A stretch of 64,000 bases of DNA from Trifolium pratense (taxonomy: Eukaryota; Streptophyta; Magnoliopsida; Fabales; Fabaceae), in contig NC_060061.1 of assembly GCF_020283565.1 (NCBI RefSeq), forward strand, positions 41,391,362 to 41,455,361. Reading direction: 5' to 3'. This document shows positions 54,797 to 64,000 of the stretch, piece after piece. Made by a program: the position numbers and the translations under genes. Every line of letters starts with the position of its first letter. Within the stretch, counting starts at the first letter, position 1. The notes below the pieces were generated by a model. That model ran no database searches. It saw only the letters and a list, made by a program, of their open reading frames with translations, and was not told the origin of the DNA.

Positions 54797-56127
54797 ATTG
54801 TATCTTTCTTTCTTTTCTCAATTCTCCTAATTAATGTTTAATTGTGATTTTCTTTAGTTTCATTCCTTAGCGGATTTATATTAGATTTGAACAATTGAAA
54901 ACCACACAATAAAATATTGTTAATGTACAGAGTGTAATTTTGATTTTTCAATTTTTTTGCAAAGTTTGTTTCGATCCTTGTATGAGAATTAGGTTGGAAT
55001 GGTGTGGGTTCAAAACAACCATTCACTAGGTTAAACAGACAGTACAAAGTATAATGTGGTTCTATATTTAAGTAAATAACTTTAATTCCATTGTTATAAG
55101 GTTTTTATATTCTTATGCTATTTTCTTTTCATATATATACTTTTTTTGCCAAAGAGTCTTTTAAAATCCTCCTAATTATAAGTTTCCAAAAAACTAAATG
55201 AAGAAAAAATTGTAGTTTGGTGAATTTTATATTTTTTTTATTATAGAAAGAAAATTTAATAGAGTTGAGTAACAATTTTAATCAAATAGAGTTGAGTGAC
55301 AACTTTTTTTTTGTCAAGTGAGTTGAGTACGAATGTTAATCAGTATAAAATTGATATTTTGTTTTATATAGTAGCATGAGTAGGAGAAAGTATATGGTAA
55401 TTATAGAAAGTGATAATTATCTTTTCCATACAATATTAATTATATTTTTTAATTTTTTTAATATGGTGAAAATGATTATATTTTTGTACAGAGGGGGGAG
55501 TAATTAAAAATATATAATTAAAATTTGAACAATTTGATCTTAGGCTCTAATTGTTAAAAAATAGCGGATATCTGATAAACAGCTTATAGCGAAAGAGTTT
55601 ATAGAGGACAACTTATAAGCTAACTTTCTTACATACTAAACTAAGTTAGCTTATAGACACTAAACTAGCTGATTGAATTTGTAGTTTTTGGTAAAATTAA
55701 CGGTCGAACTAACTTATACGTATGAAATGACATAAAAAAGATATAATTAATTAATATTTAGTTTTTTTAAAATAAAAAATGATAGGGGTAAAATTGAAAG
55801 AAAAAATTATAGGAGTATGTTATAAGCTCATAAGCTACTTGAAATAGCGTTTGAAAAAAAGATAGTAGATGATTTAAACGAAAAAAAAAATAAAGAAGTC
55901 AAGTGAGACAAACAAATAAGATAAAGTTACTCAAAAACTGTAAAAATAAAATAAAAAAGATAAATGACCCATAATATAGTTTTGCCTTAAATCTATTCAA
56001 TGAAATTGGATTCTCTGATGTTTCAATGCATTTTTTTCTTTAATTTATTTATTTACACCATTAATTCATCTTATCTTATAAAGAAAGTGGAAGAGCGAGC
56101 GATATTACTACCAGCACTAGGAAGTTA
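54797..56127. other. Upstream and intergenic region, partial duplication of the PMEI 3' flank
   Basis: 55410-55480 repeats 54536-54605 (AATTATCTTTTCCATACAA, then TTTAATATGGTGAAAA), a dispersed duplication of about 70 bp. Otherwise AT-rich and empty. Confidence 0.5.
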
Positions 56128-56456
56128 CTACCTCCGTCCCTAATTATAAGATCTTATTTGATCGCTGCACGTACGCCAATGCACAACTTTGATCACTAAT
56201 ATATTTAATTATCTATTAGTAAAAATTATAAAAATTTAATATTTTGAAATACTCATCCAAATAAATTGAACAAGATTTTATATGCTAATATTTACATTTA
56301 TATATTATTAAAAAAATATGATCAAAACAAGGTAAATGAATACTTCATCCGTCCCAAATTAAGGTAAAATTAAGTTTTTTTTCTTTATAATTTAGGACGG
56401 ATAGAGTAGTAAATTTTGTCAAACAACATCTTATAATTATTTTTAGACAGAGGTAG
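56128..56456. mobile_element. Stowaway-like MITE with a nested 64-bp Stowaway fragment
   Basis: Outer ends CTACCTCCGTCCCTAATTAT and TTTTAGACAGAGGTAG with TA on both sides. The inner one, 56343-56406, has CTTCATCCGTCCCAAATT and TTTAGGACGGATAGAG, again with TA flanks. Confidence 0.75.
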
Positions 56457-56728
56457 TATTAATACCGTAAATTAAAGTGTTACTAATTTCCAATGCAATT
56501 TCCATTGATCAATGCATCGTTTCGGTTTTCTATGCTGAAAGGTAAAGATGAAGGAGGGAAGTCTCCGTATAACCATCATTGGTGCCCATTATCGATGCAA
56601 ATTCCATTAATATGCTCTTTACTTTCTTAACTAAAACAACCACAAAGGTCACTCTGTGAGTAGCAAAGTGTTTGGGTTGATTGCAATGTAAGTCCCATAT
56701 TGCTAATGAAGAGAAATAAAGGTCAAAG
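56457..56728. other. Spacer, nothing certain
   Basis: Slightly higher GC at 56540-56700. Possible lost 5' part of the acidic ORF, but no frame connects convincingly. Confidence 0.35.
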
Positions 56729-57129
56729 AAATTATATTGAAGAAGTCCCACATCGCTTAGAATTGTGAAGCAATGAGGGAATCAAGACTATATAATGGAT
56801 CTAAGTTCTTTGTTTATAATTGCACCAAGCAGTAACACTTGTAAACACTTTAAGTTTATATTTGTGTCTTTTTGCTTTTCTCTTATGCTCTTGTTCAAGA
56901 GTATTTGAGATGTAGTTCAAATATTTACTTTGGAGAGTGTGGGTGTATTGGGGGCCAAGGAAAGGTTGATGGTAATCTATGTGTTGTAACAATTTTCACA
57001 TAGTGTTTATTCTCTGGTTGTCGGTTTTGACAACGACCGTGGTTTTTTCTCCGATTTGGAGTTTCCACGTTATATTCTTGTGTTGTTGATTGCGTTCTTT
57101 TATTTTCTCTATGCCGGTTTTTCCCAACA
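56729..57129 (+). mobile_element. Probable solo LTR of a copia-type element (401 bp)
   Basis: Contains GAAGAAGTCCCACATCGC near its start, CTATATAATGG (TATA-like, 56789-56799) and a U5-like end, GTTTCCACG..TTTTTCCCAACA. Matching CAAAG lies at 56724-56728 and 57130-57134. The first bases have drifted from TG, and no primer site follows, so this is a solo LTR. Confidence 0.6.
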
Positions 57130-57343
57130 CAAAGGCGATATCCTTGCAGTCGTTGGTGATCATCACCTCATATTTTTGCTGCCAATGATGATGATGATTT
57201 TTGCGATTGTGATTCTGACCATTGCTACGAATGATGATGATAATTATTATCATAAGTATGATTATACATGCGGTGATGACGAGTACGATAGTTATGATGA
57301 TTATGATGATAATGATAGTTATTATGATGAATTTGAATATTAA
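57130..57343 (+). CDS. Acidic Asp/Tyr-rich membrane ORF directly after the LTR (5' end unknown)
   Basis: The frame is open from inside the LTR (no ATG before the LTR end). It reads KGDILAVVGDHH, a hydrophobic span (LIFLLPMMMMIFAIVILTI), then an acidic tail rich in Asp and Tyr with one Cys, ending EFEY at 57343. The first internal ATG is the Met run near 57187. The tail is partly a GAT trinucleotide repeat, so it may be fortuitous. After the stop, a donor AAG|GTACGT (57377/57378) and an acceptor TTTTTTCAG|GTGTGG (57472/57473) frame a 95-bp intron. This suggests a transcribed 3' end of a gene whose 5' part was replaced or separated by the LTR. Function unknown. Confidence 0.35.
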
Positions 57344-58308
57344 AGTTATGGTAGTACTCAGGTGTTAAATTGATTAAGGTACGTATGGCTTTCTTGTTTA
57401 GGTGATGATTCCTTTTGAATTATGTGAGATTTATTAATTGTTGTTTGTGTTCTTAATTTTCTATTTTTTCAGGTGTGGTTATTCATGGAGCCTAGTATTT
57501 TAAGAAGATTTTGGCGTCACTTTAGAATTAAAGTTATATTAAGTAAGAATTTAAGTACTGCTAGCTAGTTAGTATTTAGTTAGGTAGTTTTTTTTGCAAC
57601 TTTGGATGTTATGTAAAAATATACATCTAGAGCTATGGACTATCTGAAAAACAATTCATATGTAGGCCTATATTTTGATTTGGAAATGGTGACAATGCGC
57701 TTGTAATTGGCATGTTAATTTGTTTTAACTTTTTGTTAAGCTTGATTTTGTCTATGTTTCTGATTATGCATGTTTAATGCTTAACTCCTTTGGAGTGAAA
57801 TAAAACAAAAATATTAATAATAAAAAGTAAAATTTAAATAGAACACAACATTTTTTTTTTTTTGGGTACAAGAACACAATATTTTTTTTATCATATACAG
57901 AAAGATTTTACGGAGTTTGGTGTTATTATTCAACATTGTAAAGTTATTTTGTTGTCTTTTTATACTTCTTTCAATTACTATTATAAGTAGAAAAATGCTT
58001 TTTAGATTTATTGAAAAAGTAACGTATTTGGTATATACCAGATACATTATTTTTCCAATGAACCTAAAAAGTGATTTTTTGCTTATAATAATGACCGAAG
58101 AGTGTGTCGAGATTGTTTAGGAGACAAACAAATGAGGTTGTTTACGCTCTTGATACGGTAGTCCCTTTTTTTATCTAGTGTCCATATTCTAGTTGATATT
58201 TGCGACTATATTAAACACATTTTAATTAATGACATGCTATAATCACTTTATCGGAAGAAAAAAACACTACTCGTGTAAAGTGCGTCATTATAATTCTTGA
58301 ATATATTG
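57344..58308. other. Downstream of acidic ORF: putative 3' UTR intron, then spacer
   Basis: The putative 3' UTR intron (57378-57472) is followed by an AT-rich region with T/A runs and overlapping meaningless ORFs (57814-58120). Confidence 0.4.
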
Positions 58309-58317
58309 AAATTTCAA

Positions 58318-58826
58318 GGGTAAATAGTGTTATACCCCCTGCAAAATAGGCGAGTTTTGCGTTACCCCCTGCAAAATATTTTTTTGAGATTACCCCCTGC
58401 AATGTCAAGATTCCTTGCGTTACCCCCCTGGCTCAACAAGTGGGCATATGACATGGAAGAATCTTGACGTGGCATGACACGTGGAAATTAATTTATTTTT
58501 TATTTATTTTTAATTGCCAACTCATTAATTAATGTGGGTTTTTAATTAAAAAAATGAAGAAAAAAAACTTAAAAGTTGTTATATTTTTATGAACTTACTT
58601 TTAAGTTCAACTTAATTAATGAGTTGGCAATTAAAAATAAATAAAAAATAAATTAATTTCCACGTGTCATGCCACGTCAAGATTCTTCCATGTCATATGT
58701 CACTTGTTGAGCCAGGGGGGTAACGCAAGGACTCTTGACATTGCAGGGGGGTAATCTCAAAAAAATATTTTGCAGGGGGTAACGCAAAACTCGTCTATTT
58801 TGCAGGGGGTATAACACTATTTACCC
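58318..58826. mobile_element. MULE-type foldback element (509 bp)
   Basis: Perfect 9-bp duplication AAATTTCAA (58309-58317, 58827-58835). Ends GGGTAAATAGTGTTATACCC and GGGTATAACACTATTTACCC are fully inverted, and the arms with CCCCCTGCAAAATA units pair along almost the whole length. No ORF. Confidence 0.92.
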
Positions 58827-58835
58827 AAATTTCAA

Positions 58836-59224
58836 TACATCTCAAGTGTTGCTATAATCCTTGAATATTTTGCTTGAATTGTTATTGTGTTTACTTTATA
58901 AACACATTTGATCGAAAATTAAAGTGATGGCCAGATTAACTACTTAAAATATATTTGTAATTTTTTATACATTCTAAAAAAGCTAGATTTTCTCAGCCGT
59001 ATTGTTTGATCCGTTGGAGTCTTTGTTTTTAATTGAGGAAAATAGGAAACGTTACATATATAATTGGTTAAAAAGTGGGTGTTATGAATTCGGAACTCCT
59101 TTGTCCAAATCAACAATCACAAGAGTGGACTAAATATCAATGGCAAGCAAGCCAAGCCATCAAAGTTCTAACAAGCTAAGTGAATGCACAAACCACCAAG
59201 CAAAAAACAAGTAAAGAAAGAATA
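58836..59224. other. Intergenic, nothing recognised
   Basis: AT-rich spacer. Confidence 0.4.
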
Positions 59225-59480
59225 AACACCAGGAAATTTGTTGTCTAGTTCTCTAACAATGATCTACGTTTGGGGAGAAAGCAACTCTCCGATTCATTAT
59301 TATTCCAAGTTTGTTTACAAGAGATAAAATGGGTTACAAGAAATTAGCTACAAAAGTTCACCAAGAACAATCCTAGTTTCTATCAATTTCCCAATCTCTA
59401 TCCTTGAATAAGAGACTTAACAAAAGATATTAAGAAAATGTTCATAATTGTTCTCTAGGAACAATATCCATTTCTCTACT
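59225..59480 (-). repeat. LTR-like relic related to 29385-29605
   Basis: CTACGTTTGGG, GAAAGCAACTCTCC and TTTACAAGAGA match the 29.4-kb segment in order. Confidence 0.35.
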
Positions 59481-59521
59481 TTTTTACTTTTCACTCAAGA
59501 ACAAAGATAAACAATAATATG

Positions 59522-59528
<7 letters not shown>

Positions 59529-59582
<54 letters not shown>
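59529..59582. repeat. (TA)n microsatellite
   Basis: Uninterrupted TA run. Confidence 0.95.
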
Positions 59583-59585
<3 letters not shown>

Positions 59586-60339
59586 CTTAATCCTAGATAT
59601 ATCTTGAAAAACTATCAATCATTAGGTATTAATGACTCAATTATCTCCTTTTGTCTCTCTAAGATTCTCAAAACCTTTGTACACAACTCAATCAAATCTC
59701 TCAGAAAATGCAATTTTATATAACAAATTTGAAAAATGTGCCCCGTGCATAACCTTGTGCCCTTCACATGATGAAAAGAAAGGACAAATTCACACACCCT
59801 GCGCATGAGGCAGAAGCCAAACTCGAAAGTTCATCCATTCTCCAATAGTTTATGTGCCGCACGTGTGGAATCATGCGCCTTGCATTTAACAGAATCCAGG
59901 ATCAGAAAAATTCAACATTACAATTGATGCGCGGCCTCATGACAATTCAAAAAATAAAAAATATTATATAATATTAAATAGAGTTGACTAACAATTTTAA
60001 TCAATATAAATTATATTTTTTGTTTTATATATATGAGTAGGAGGAGTATATGGTAAGAAAGAAAGCGATGCATCAAAAAAATATGGTAAGAAAGCATGAT
60101 ATAACAAATGCTCACAACCACCTTACACCTTACACCTTACACGGTACTATTGATGCTACGTACATAATTCTCTGATATGGGCAACTACCACAACCATCAA
60201 GGCATGGCCATATTTACATCTACTATACTATATACTATTAATTTTTCAATCCAAAACTTTATAACAAAATAAAATCTCTACATCTCCATATATTTTCTCT
60301 CTTTAATTTAATCTTCTAAGTTCTACATTACCACTCCCA
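59583..60339. promoter_or_regulatory. Upstream region of the RING-H2 gene
   Basis: The last 100 bases hold CCATATATTTTCTC (60287-60300) and a pyrimidine-rich leader before the ATG. Three ACACCTTAC repeats at 60121-60140. Assignment is by position. Confidence 0.35.
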
Positions 60340-60765
60340 ATGGCATCACAACATTACCATATTGCTAATATCCAATGGCACTTCAACAACCAAAATGACT
60401 CAAAATTACACTCCACTGACCAAGTCATATTCCTCTTCTTATGTTTCTTTGCCATTATCATTTTTCTTCCTTCTTTCTTCCTTTGTATCCACTTTTGTCG
60501 TCGCCGCTTCTCGCTTCAACCCTCCACCAAGGTGATGGTATCTCCTGTGCCTCAACATGTTCTCCTCTATTCAATCACCAAGAATCTTGAAATGGTTGAT
60601 TTTGAAAATAAGAAGGAATGTTGCATATGTTTGAGTATTTTTCAAAATAATGAAATGGTTAAGGTGTTACTTGAATGTAAACATGTTTATCATTCTGAAT
60701 GCTTGGATTTGTGGATTAGTACTCATCCTAGTTGCCCTCTTTGCAGAGCTTCCATCCATATATAA
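60340..60765 (+). CDS. ATL-family RING-H2 ubiquitin ligase
   Basis: A 141-residue intronless ORF starting at ATG 60340. Residues 29-52 are a single membrane span (IFLFLCFFAIIIFLPSFFLC) followed by basic RRR. The RING-H2 finger is C94-x2-C97-x15-C113-x1-H115-x2-H118-x2-C121-x10-C132-x2-C135. It includes the WxxxxPxCPLC core (LWISTHPSCPLCR), so E2 binding and E3 activity are expected at a membrane. The usual ATL GLD motif between span and RING is not evident; the equivalent stretch is VPQHVLLYSITKNLEM. It is short for the family, with only six residues after the finger. The absence of introns is typical of ATLs. Substrate unknown; many ATLs act in defence or stress signalling. Confidence 0.93.
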   Translation: MASQHYHIANIQWHFNNQNDSKLHSTDQVIFLFLCFFAIIIFLPSFFLCIHFCRRRFSLQPSTKVMVSPVPQHVLLYSITKNLEMVDFENKKECCICLSIFQNNEMVKVLLECKHVYHSECLDLWISTHPSCPLCRASIHI

Positions 60766-60919
60766 TTCTCTAAAGTTATTAACATGTTATTAGTTTCTTA
60801 GTAACTTCATGAGTTGTTAATTATTGCTGAATTAATCATATGTACATTTAGTATTCAAGTATATTTGTATCACACCTTGATTTTTCAAGAATTTCAAGAA
60901 AAAAATTACTATTATTAAA
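60766..60919. other. RING-H2 gene 3' region
   Basis: Short AT-rich 3' flank ending in the 9-bp duplication ATTATTAAA of the next element. Confidence 0.6.
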
Positions 60920-61230
60920 GGGTTAATAGCTCTTTACCACTGCAATGTTGGTGATTTTTGCGTTACCCCTTGCAATTTTTTTTTTTTTGCTTTTACCCCT
61001 GTAATTCAAAAAAAAATTGTTTTTAGAGCCTCACGGCACATGTAAGCATCTGACTGGACATTTAGATGACATCGCTTGTCTACGTGTCAAATTATTTTAT
61101 TTTTATTTTTTTTTTTGGTGATATTTTTATTTTTAATTTTTTTTAATGATAGTTGGATATTTCCTTTTTTATTAGAAAAAAAAGATATTAAATTTCCTTT
61201 TTTAAAAAAAAACTGAAATACAAAATAAAA

Positions 61231-61449
61231 ATGAAAATTTCTCCTTGTTCCATGGACGAAGGAGCAAGTTGTTCTCTATGTTTCACTCCTTCGCTGCCGC
61301 CACCACCACCGCCGTCAATTCTCCCGCCTCTTCCCTCAGCAATTTTCCACCGCAATTTCCTCTCACTATTTCTACTTCACACATCAATTTGGATACATCT
61401 GATTGCAGATATAGCAAAGAAGTTAGATTTTGCTAGCATTAGCAAAAAG
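61231..61449 (+). pseudogene. C-rich coding-like fragment inside the MULE
   Basis: Two overlapping frames look protein-like: one is Pro-rich (LPPPPPPSILPPL), the other Ala/Thr/Ser-rich, like a transit peptide (MFHSFAAATTTAVNSPASS, from the second Met). No family was recognised. The nested MITE interrupts both. This fits a captured exon start, but it could be non-coding C-rich DNA. Confidence 0.3.
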
Positions 61450-61925
61450 CAAGGTTTTAAATTGTGGTCCGCATCCGCAATTGCGGCCGCAGTATTGCTG
61501 ATGCGGTAGCCACCGCAACCGCATCACACCGCAATTGCGGTGTGATCTTAATTCACGGGTACGGCCGCATCGTAACCGCATTACAACCGCATCGGAAGCC
61601 GCATCAGATGTTTTCGGCGATGTTCGTTCAAATTTTCTCACCAAAAAATAAAATTTATGAACTTCAAATCCTAATTTGTGTCAAATTAATGAAAAATCTT
61701 ACTTTTAACAATCTATCAACCGTGTATTTTCAATACATTCAAATTATTGTTTATGGAATAAACTAAGACTATGTAATGGTGGATAAATAGTGTAGTTACA
61801 TACTAGTTTAATTTTATATAGCTTGTGAAATTTCAAAATAATTTCACGCCGCAACAACCGCATTGCCGTTGCAGCAACCGCAATGACCGCATTCGCAACA
61901 ACCGCAACCGCAATTTAAAACCTTG
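61450..61925. mobile_element. hAT-type MITE (476 bp) with GCAACCGCA repeats
   Basis: Perfect 8-bp duplication GCAAAAAG (61442-61449, 61926-61933). Ends CAAGGTTTTAAATTGTGG and CCGCAATTTAAAACCTTG, with subterminal ACCGCAA units in both orientations. Same family as the HLS1-like intron copies. Confidence 0.92.
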
Positions 61926-62188
61926 GCAAAAAGTATAGCAAATCTGATTGCAGATATAGCAAAAAGGAAATTTAATATATTTTTTTTTTATGAAAAAGGG
62001 AATATCCGGCTAGCATTAAAAAAAATTAAAAATATAAAAATTTCACATGCAGGCAAGACATGTCACCTAAATGTCCGGTAAGAAAGTTACATATGCCGTG
62101 AGGGTCTAAAAACAAAAAATATTTGAATTGCAGTAACGCAAAAATCACCAACATTACGGAGGTAAAGAGCTATTAACCCATTATTAAA

Positions 62189-62332
62189 TTATTGTTCCAT
62201 TAGTGCATGGACAATATCATAACTCTCCTGTTACAAATTATAAGTCAGTTTTGTAAAAAAAAATTGTTTTAAATTATAAGTCGCTTTAAAATATATATCA
62301 ATGAAATATTTAATGTTATTTTTCTCTGTATT
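62189..62332. mobile_element. Stowaway-like end, truncated
   Basis: CTCCTGTTACAAATTATAAG at 62226 resembles a Stowaway terminus with its partner missing. The next Stowaway begins at 62333. Confidence 0.4.
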
Positions 62333-62633
62333 CTCCCTCCGACCTAAATTATAAGAGAAAAAACAAAAATCACACTTATTAAAAAAAAGTAAAACATGAT
62401 GATTTAAAATATGTTTTTGTGGGTTTTCCTTGAAATAAGTTGCATGAGAAGATGTAAAAACAATTCTTATTGGTTTTTGTTTATTGAGAAATGGGGAGAG
62501 AGAGAAAATTAAATGCAATTTGCATTTAATTTTATGAGATTAAAGAAAAAAATTATTCTTGAAAATGGTTTTTTCCTTATAATTTGGGACAAAAAAATGA
62601 GGTGTTTTCCATTATAATTTGGGATGGATGGAG
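62333..62633. mobile_element. Stowaway-like MITE, copy 3 (301 bp)
   Basis: Ends CTCCCTCCGACCTAAATTAT and ATAATTTGGGATGGATGGAG, internally colinear with copies at 35442 and 49043. TA follows on the right; the left duplication has decayed. Confidence 0.85.
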
Positions 62634-63399
62634 TATATCCTAGATGTAGTAGTTTAAAACTTTAAATTAGAGAGAGTGCGACTATGTATGGTGCAACGAC
62701 TCTGGGTTGGTTTAGGGGTTGTCGTTTCGGTTGTGGCTGATGCGACGAGGTTTATTGTTGAGAAGGATGGTTGGGGTGTTGGCATAGGTGGTTCTTTTGC
62801 TTTTGTTACTTGGGAGCAATTTGGTTAGAGGTTTTTAAGGGATGTAATTTGTATTAGTGGATTTAGGTGTTACGCAGTTGATGTTTCTTACATTGTGTTG
62901 TACTTGTATGTGTAATGTGCTCGTCTAGGGCTCGGTTATCTATTACTAAAGTACCCTAAATATATCTAATAAAACATCTAATTTTTTATTAAAAATATAC
63001 ACGGGACCATCATTTGTGACTAAAACATAAAAAAATGAATAAATAAGTTTACAAGAAATAATTAACACAATAATTCCACTTATATTTTAACAATATTATA
63101 TAACAAATTTTTAAATATCTAATTTAAAATAAATTTATACATTAATATAGTGACAGACTCAAATATCGAATAAAAATTAGTGGACTCGTCCGAATGCACG
63201 GGTCTTTAAACTAGTATTATTAATAAAATTTAACCGTTAAAAAAAAAAGTGTACGACTAGCTCAAATTTTATTGTATTCATCTAGCCGTGCATTTTAAAT
63301 ATGTTATAATAAATCATTTTAAAAGATAAAGATATATATTATTCATTGATCAAGAAATTGATTTCGGTTGCAACACCTTTATATAGAGTAAGGTGTAGT
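62634..63399. other. Intergenic; GC-richer block of unknown origin
   Basis: 62690-62830 is more GC-rich and has a short open plus frame (WVGLGVVVSVVADATRFIVE), a possible relic of a coding element. The rest is AT-rich and empty. Confidence 0.35.
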
Positions 63400-63770
63400 G
63401 TCGTGACACTTTATAAATAAAATTGCAGTCACATTAACTTACAAGTAATTGTAGATAAGACTCTATACTCAGCCTCTAAAAAGGATCAATGGTAGTTGCT
63501 TTTATCCATTACAAGAAATTAATGACGTTCCTAAGAAAAAGCAATAATCTTGAGGTTGGTCTTCTTGAGTCTAAGCAACCTACCCAATTTTCATCAGAGT
63601 ACCCTAAGATTTGGATATCTGAACTTCTATGAAAAATGAGACATCTTTTAGGATTATATTTCGAATACCTTATAACTGTACGAGCAGCTCTGTAATATGT
63701 TATAGTTGGTTTATGAAGGAAGGAGATCAATTGTTGAGTTGCATAAGCTATATCTCTTATCTTGTATTAG
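63400..63770 (-). pseudogene. Ty1-copia pol fragment (RT/RNase H junction)
   Basis: The minus strand reads ISFLHKPTITYYRAARTVIR, YSKYNPKRCLIFHRSSDIQ, LGYSDENWVGCLDSRRPTS and, after a frame change near 63500, an EAEYR-like piece. This is the familiar copia order HxxAAxRVLRYxK..SDxDWAGC..RRS..AEAEY. Frame breaks and missing flanks show a dead remnant. The 63771-64000 remainder shows nothing I can assign. Confidence 0.8.
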
Positions 63771-64000
63771 TCAAATTCAATAACTTGCCTATTAAGTAGG
63801 ATTATGTTTCAAATACCTTCTATGGTTTGGTTAGATTTTGAAAAAGAATTTTGAAATATGACCCAAGTGGTTTTCATAGAAGCAAATCCAAACATATCCA
63901 ATAAAATTAAGTTTTGTGCGTTCTTTTCTTTTTTATCAGTTTACAGTTTTATTTTGGATCGTTTGGATGTGAACACCCTTTTGCATTTCCCTTCATAAAG

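Larger units (their letters stand above)
60920..62179. mobile_element. MULE-type element carrying a possible captured coding fragment (Pack-MULE candidate)
   Basis: Perfect 9-bp duplication ATTATTAAA (60911-60919, 62180-62188). Ends GGGTTAATAGCTCTTTACC and GGTAAAGAGCTATTAACCC are inverted, and the arms continue inverted (ACATTTAGATGACATC / GACATGTCACCTAAATGT). The centre at about 61235-61440 is C-rich and different in composition. A hAT MITE is nested at 61450. Related in its ends to the element at 58318. Confidence 0.88.

Noticed and set aside
1..64000. A new multi-gene system such as a biosynthetic or defence cluster
   Set aside because: The recognisable genes belong to unrelated families, lie far apart and are separated by transposons; nothing suggests joint function.

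Overview
The window looks like an AT-rich, transposon-dense euchromatic segment of a plant nuclear genome. The evidence is split genes with GT..AG introns, a plant tRNA-Glu, and plant families (ATL RING-H2, HOOKLESS1-like GNAT, PMEI, SAGA SGF11). The retroelements are also of plant type (Tat/Athila-like Ty3 with a tRNA-Asp primer site, tRNA-Met-primed LTR elements and TRIMs, plant LINEs and tRNA-derived SINEs). The repeat families suggest a legume, perhaps Medicago or a close relative, but this is inference and no species marker is visible.

Genes. Clearly readable are an SGF11 subunit of the SAGA deubiquitinase module (+, 18.2-22.2 kb, three coding exons), tRNA-Glu(CTC) (-, 22.6 kb), a HOOKLESS1-like N-acetyltransferase (+, 45.4-47.2 kb, two exons) and an intronless ATL-type RING-H2 protein (+, 60.3-60.8 kb). 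Weaker or broken are a small ATL-like membrane peptide without RING (-, 8.9-9.1 kb), an orphan 124-residue ORF (-, 42.3-42.6 kb), a truncated PMEI/invertase-inhibitor start (-, 54.6-54.8 kb), an acidic Asp/Tyr-rich membrane ORF downstream of a probable solo LTR (+, 57.1-57.3 kb), and a nuclear copy of mitochondrial cox1 (33.4-33.6 kb). These genes share no evident pathway and look independent.

Mobile DNA by region. 0-8 kb: end of a Mutator-like (MULE) inverted-repeat element, a hAT MITE, and a complete coding-free LTR element (1690-7874, 5-bp target duplication, LARD-like). 10-18 kb: a decayed CACTA element with a Transposase_24 pseudogene, a foldback element filled with an inverted minisatellite, and further TIR elements. 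18-32 kb: TRIM remnants, SINEs, LINE ends, MITEs and one long LTR. 35-41 kb: a very young non-autonomous Ty3-type element with near-identical 1255-bp LTRs and one long ORF joining gag-like and RT-N-terminal sequence. 43-54 kb: an intact TRIM, nested MITEs, a 5'-truncated LINE with perfect 16-bp target duplications, and two neighbouring foldback elements that share a GAAACCATT minisatellite. 56-64 kb: a probable solo LTR, two MULE-type foldback elements, a hAT MITE and a copia pol fragment.

I did not find an obviously new multi-gene system. The most unusual items are the young gag-RT fusion element with its palindromic CpG array, the shared minisatellite in two foldback families, and the acidic ORF next to an LTR. 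Element ends are given where target duplications could be read by eye; other boundaries are approximate.
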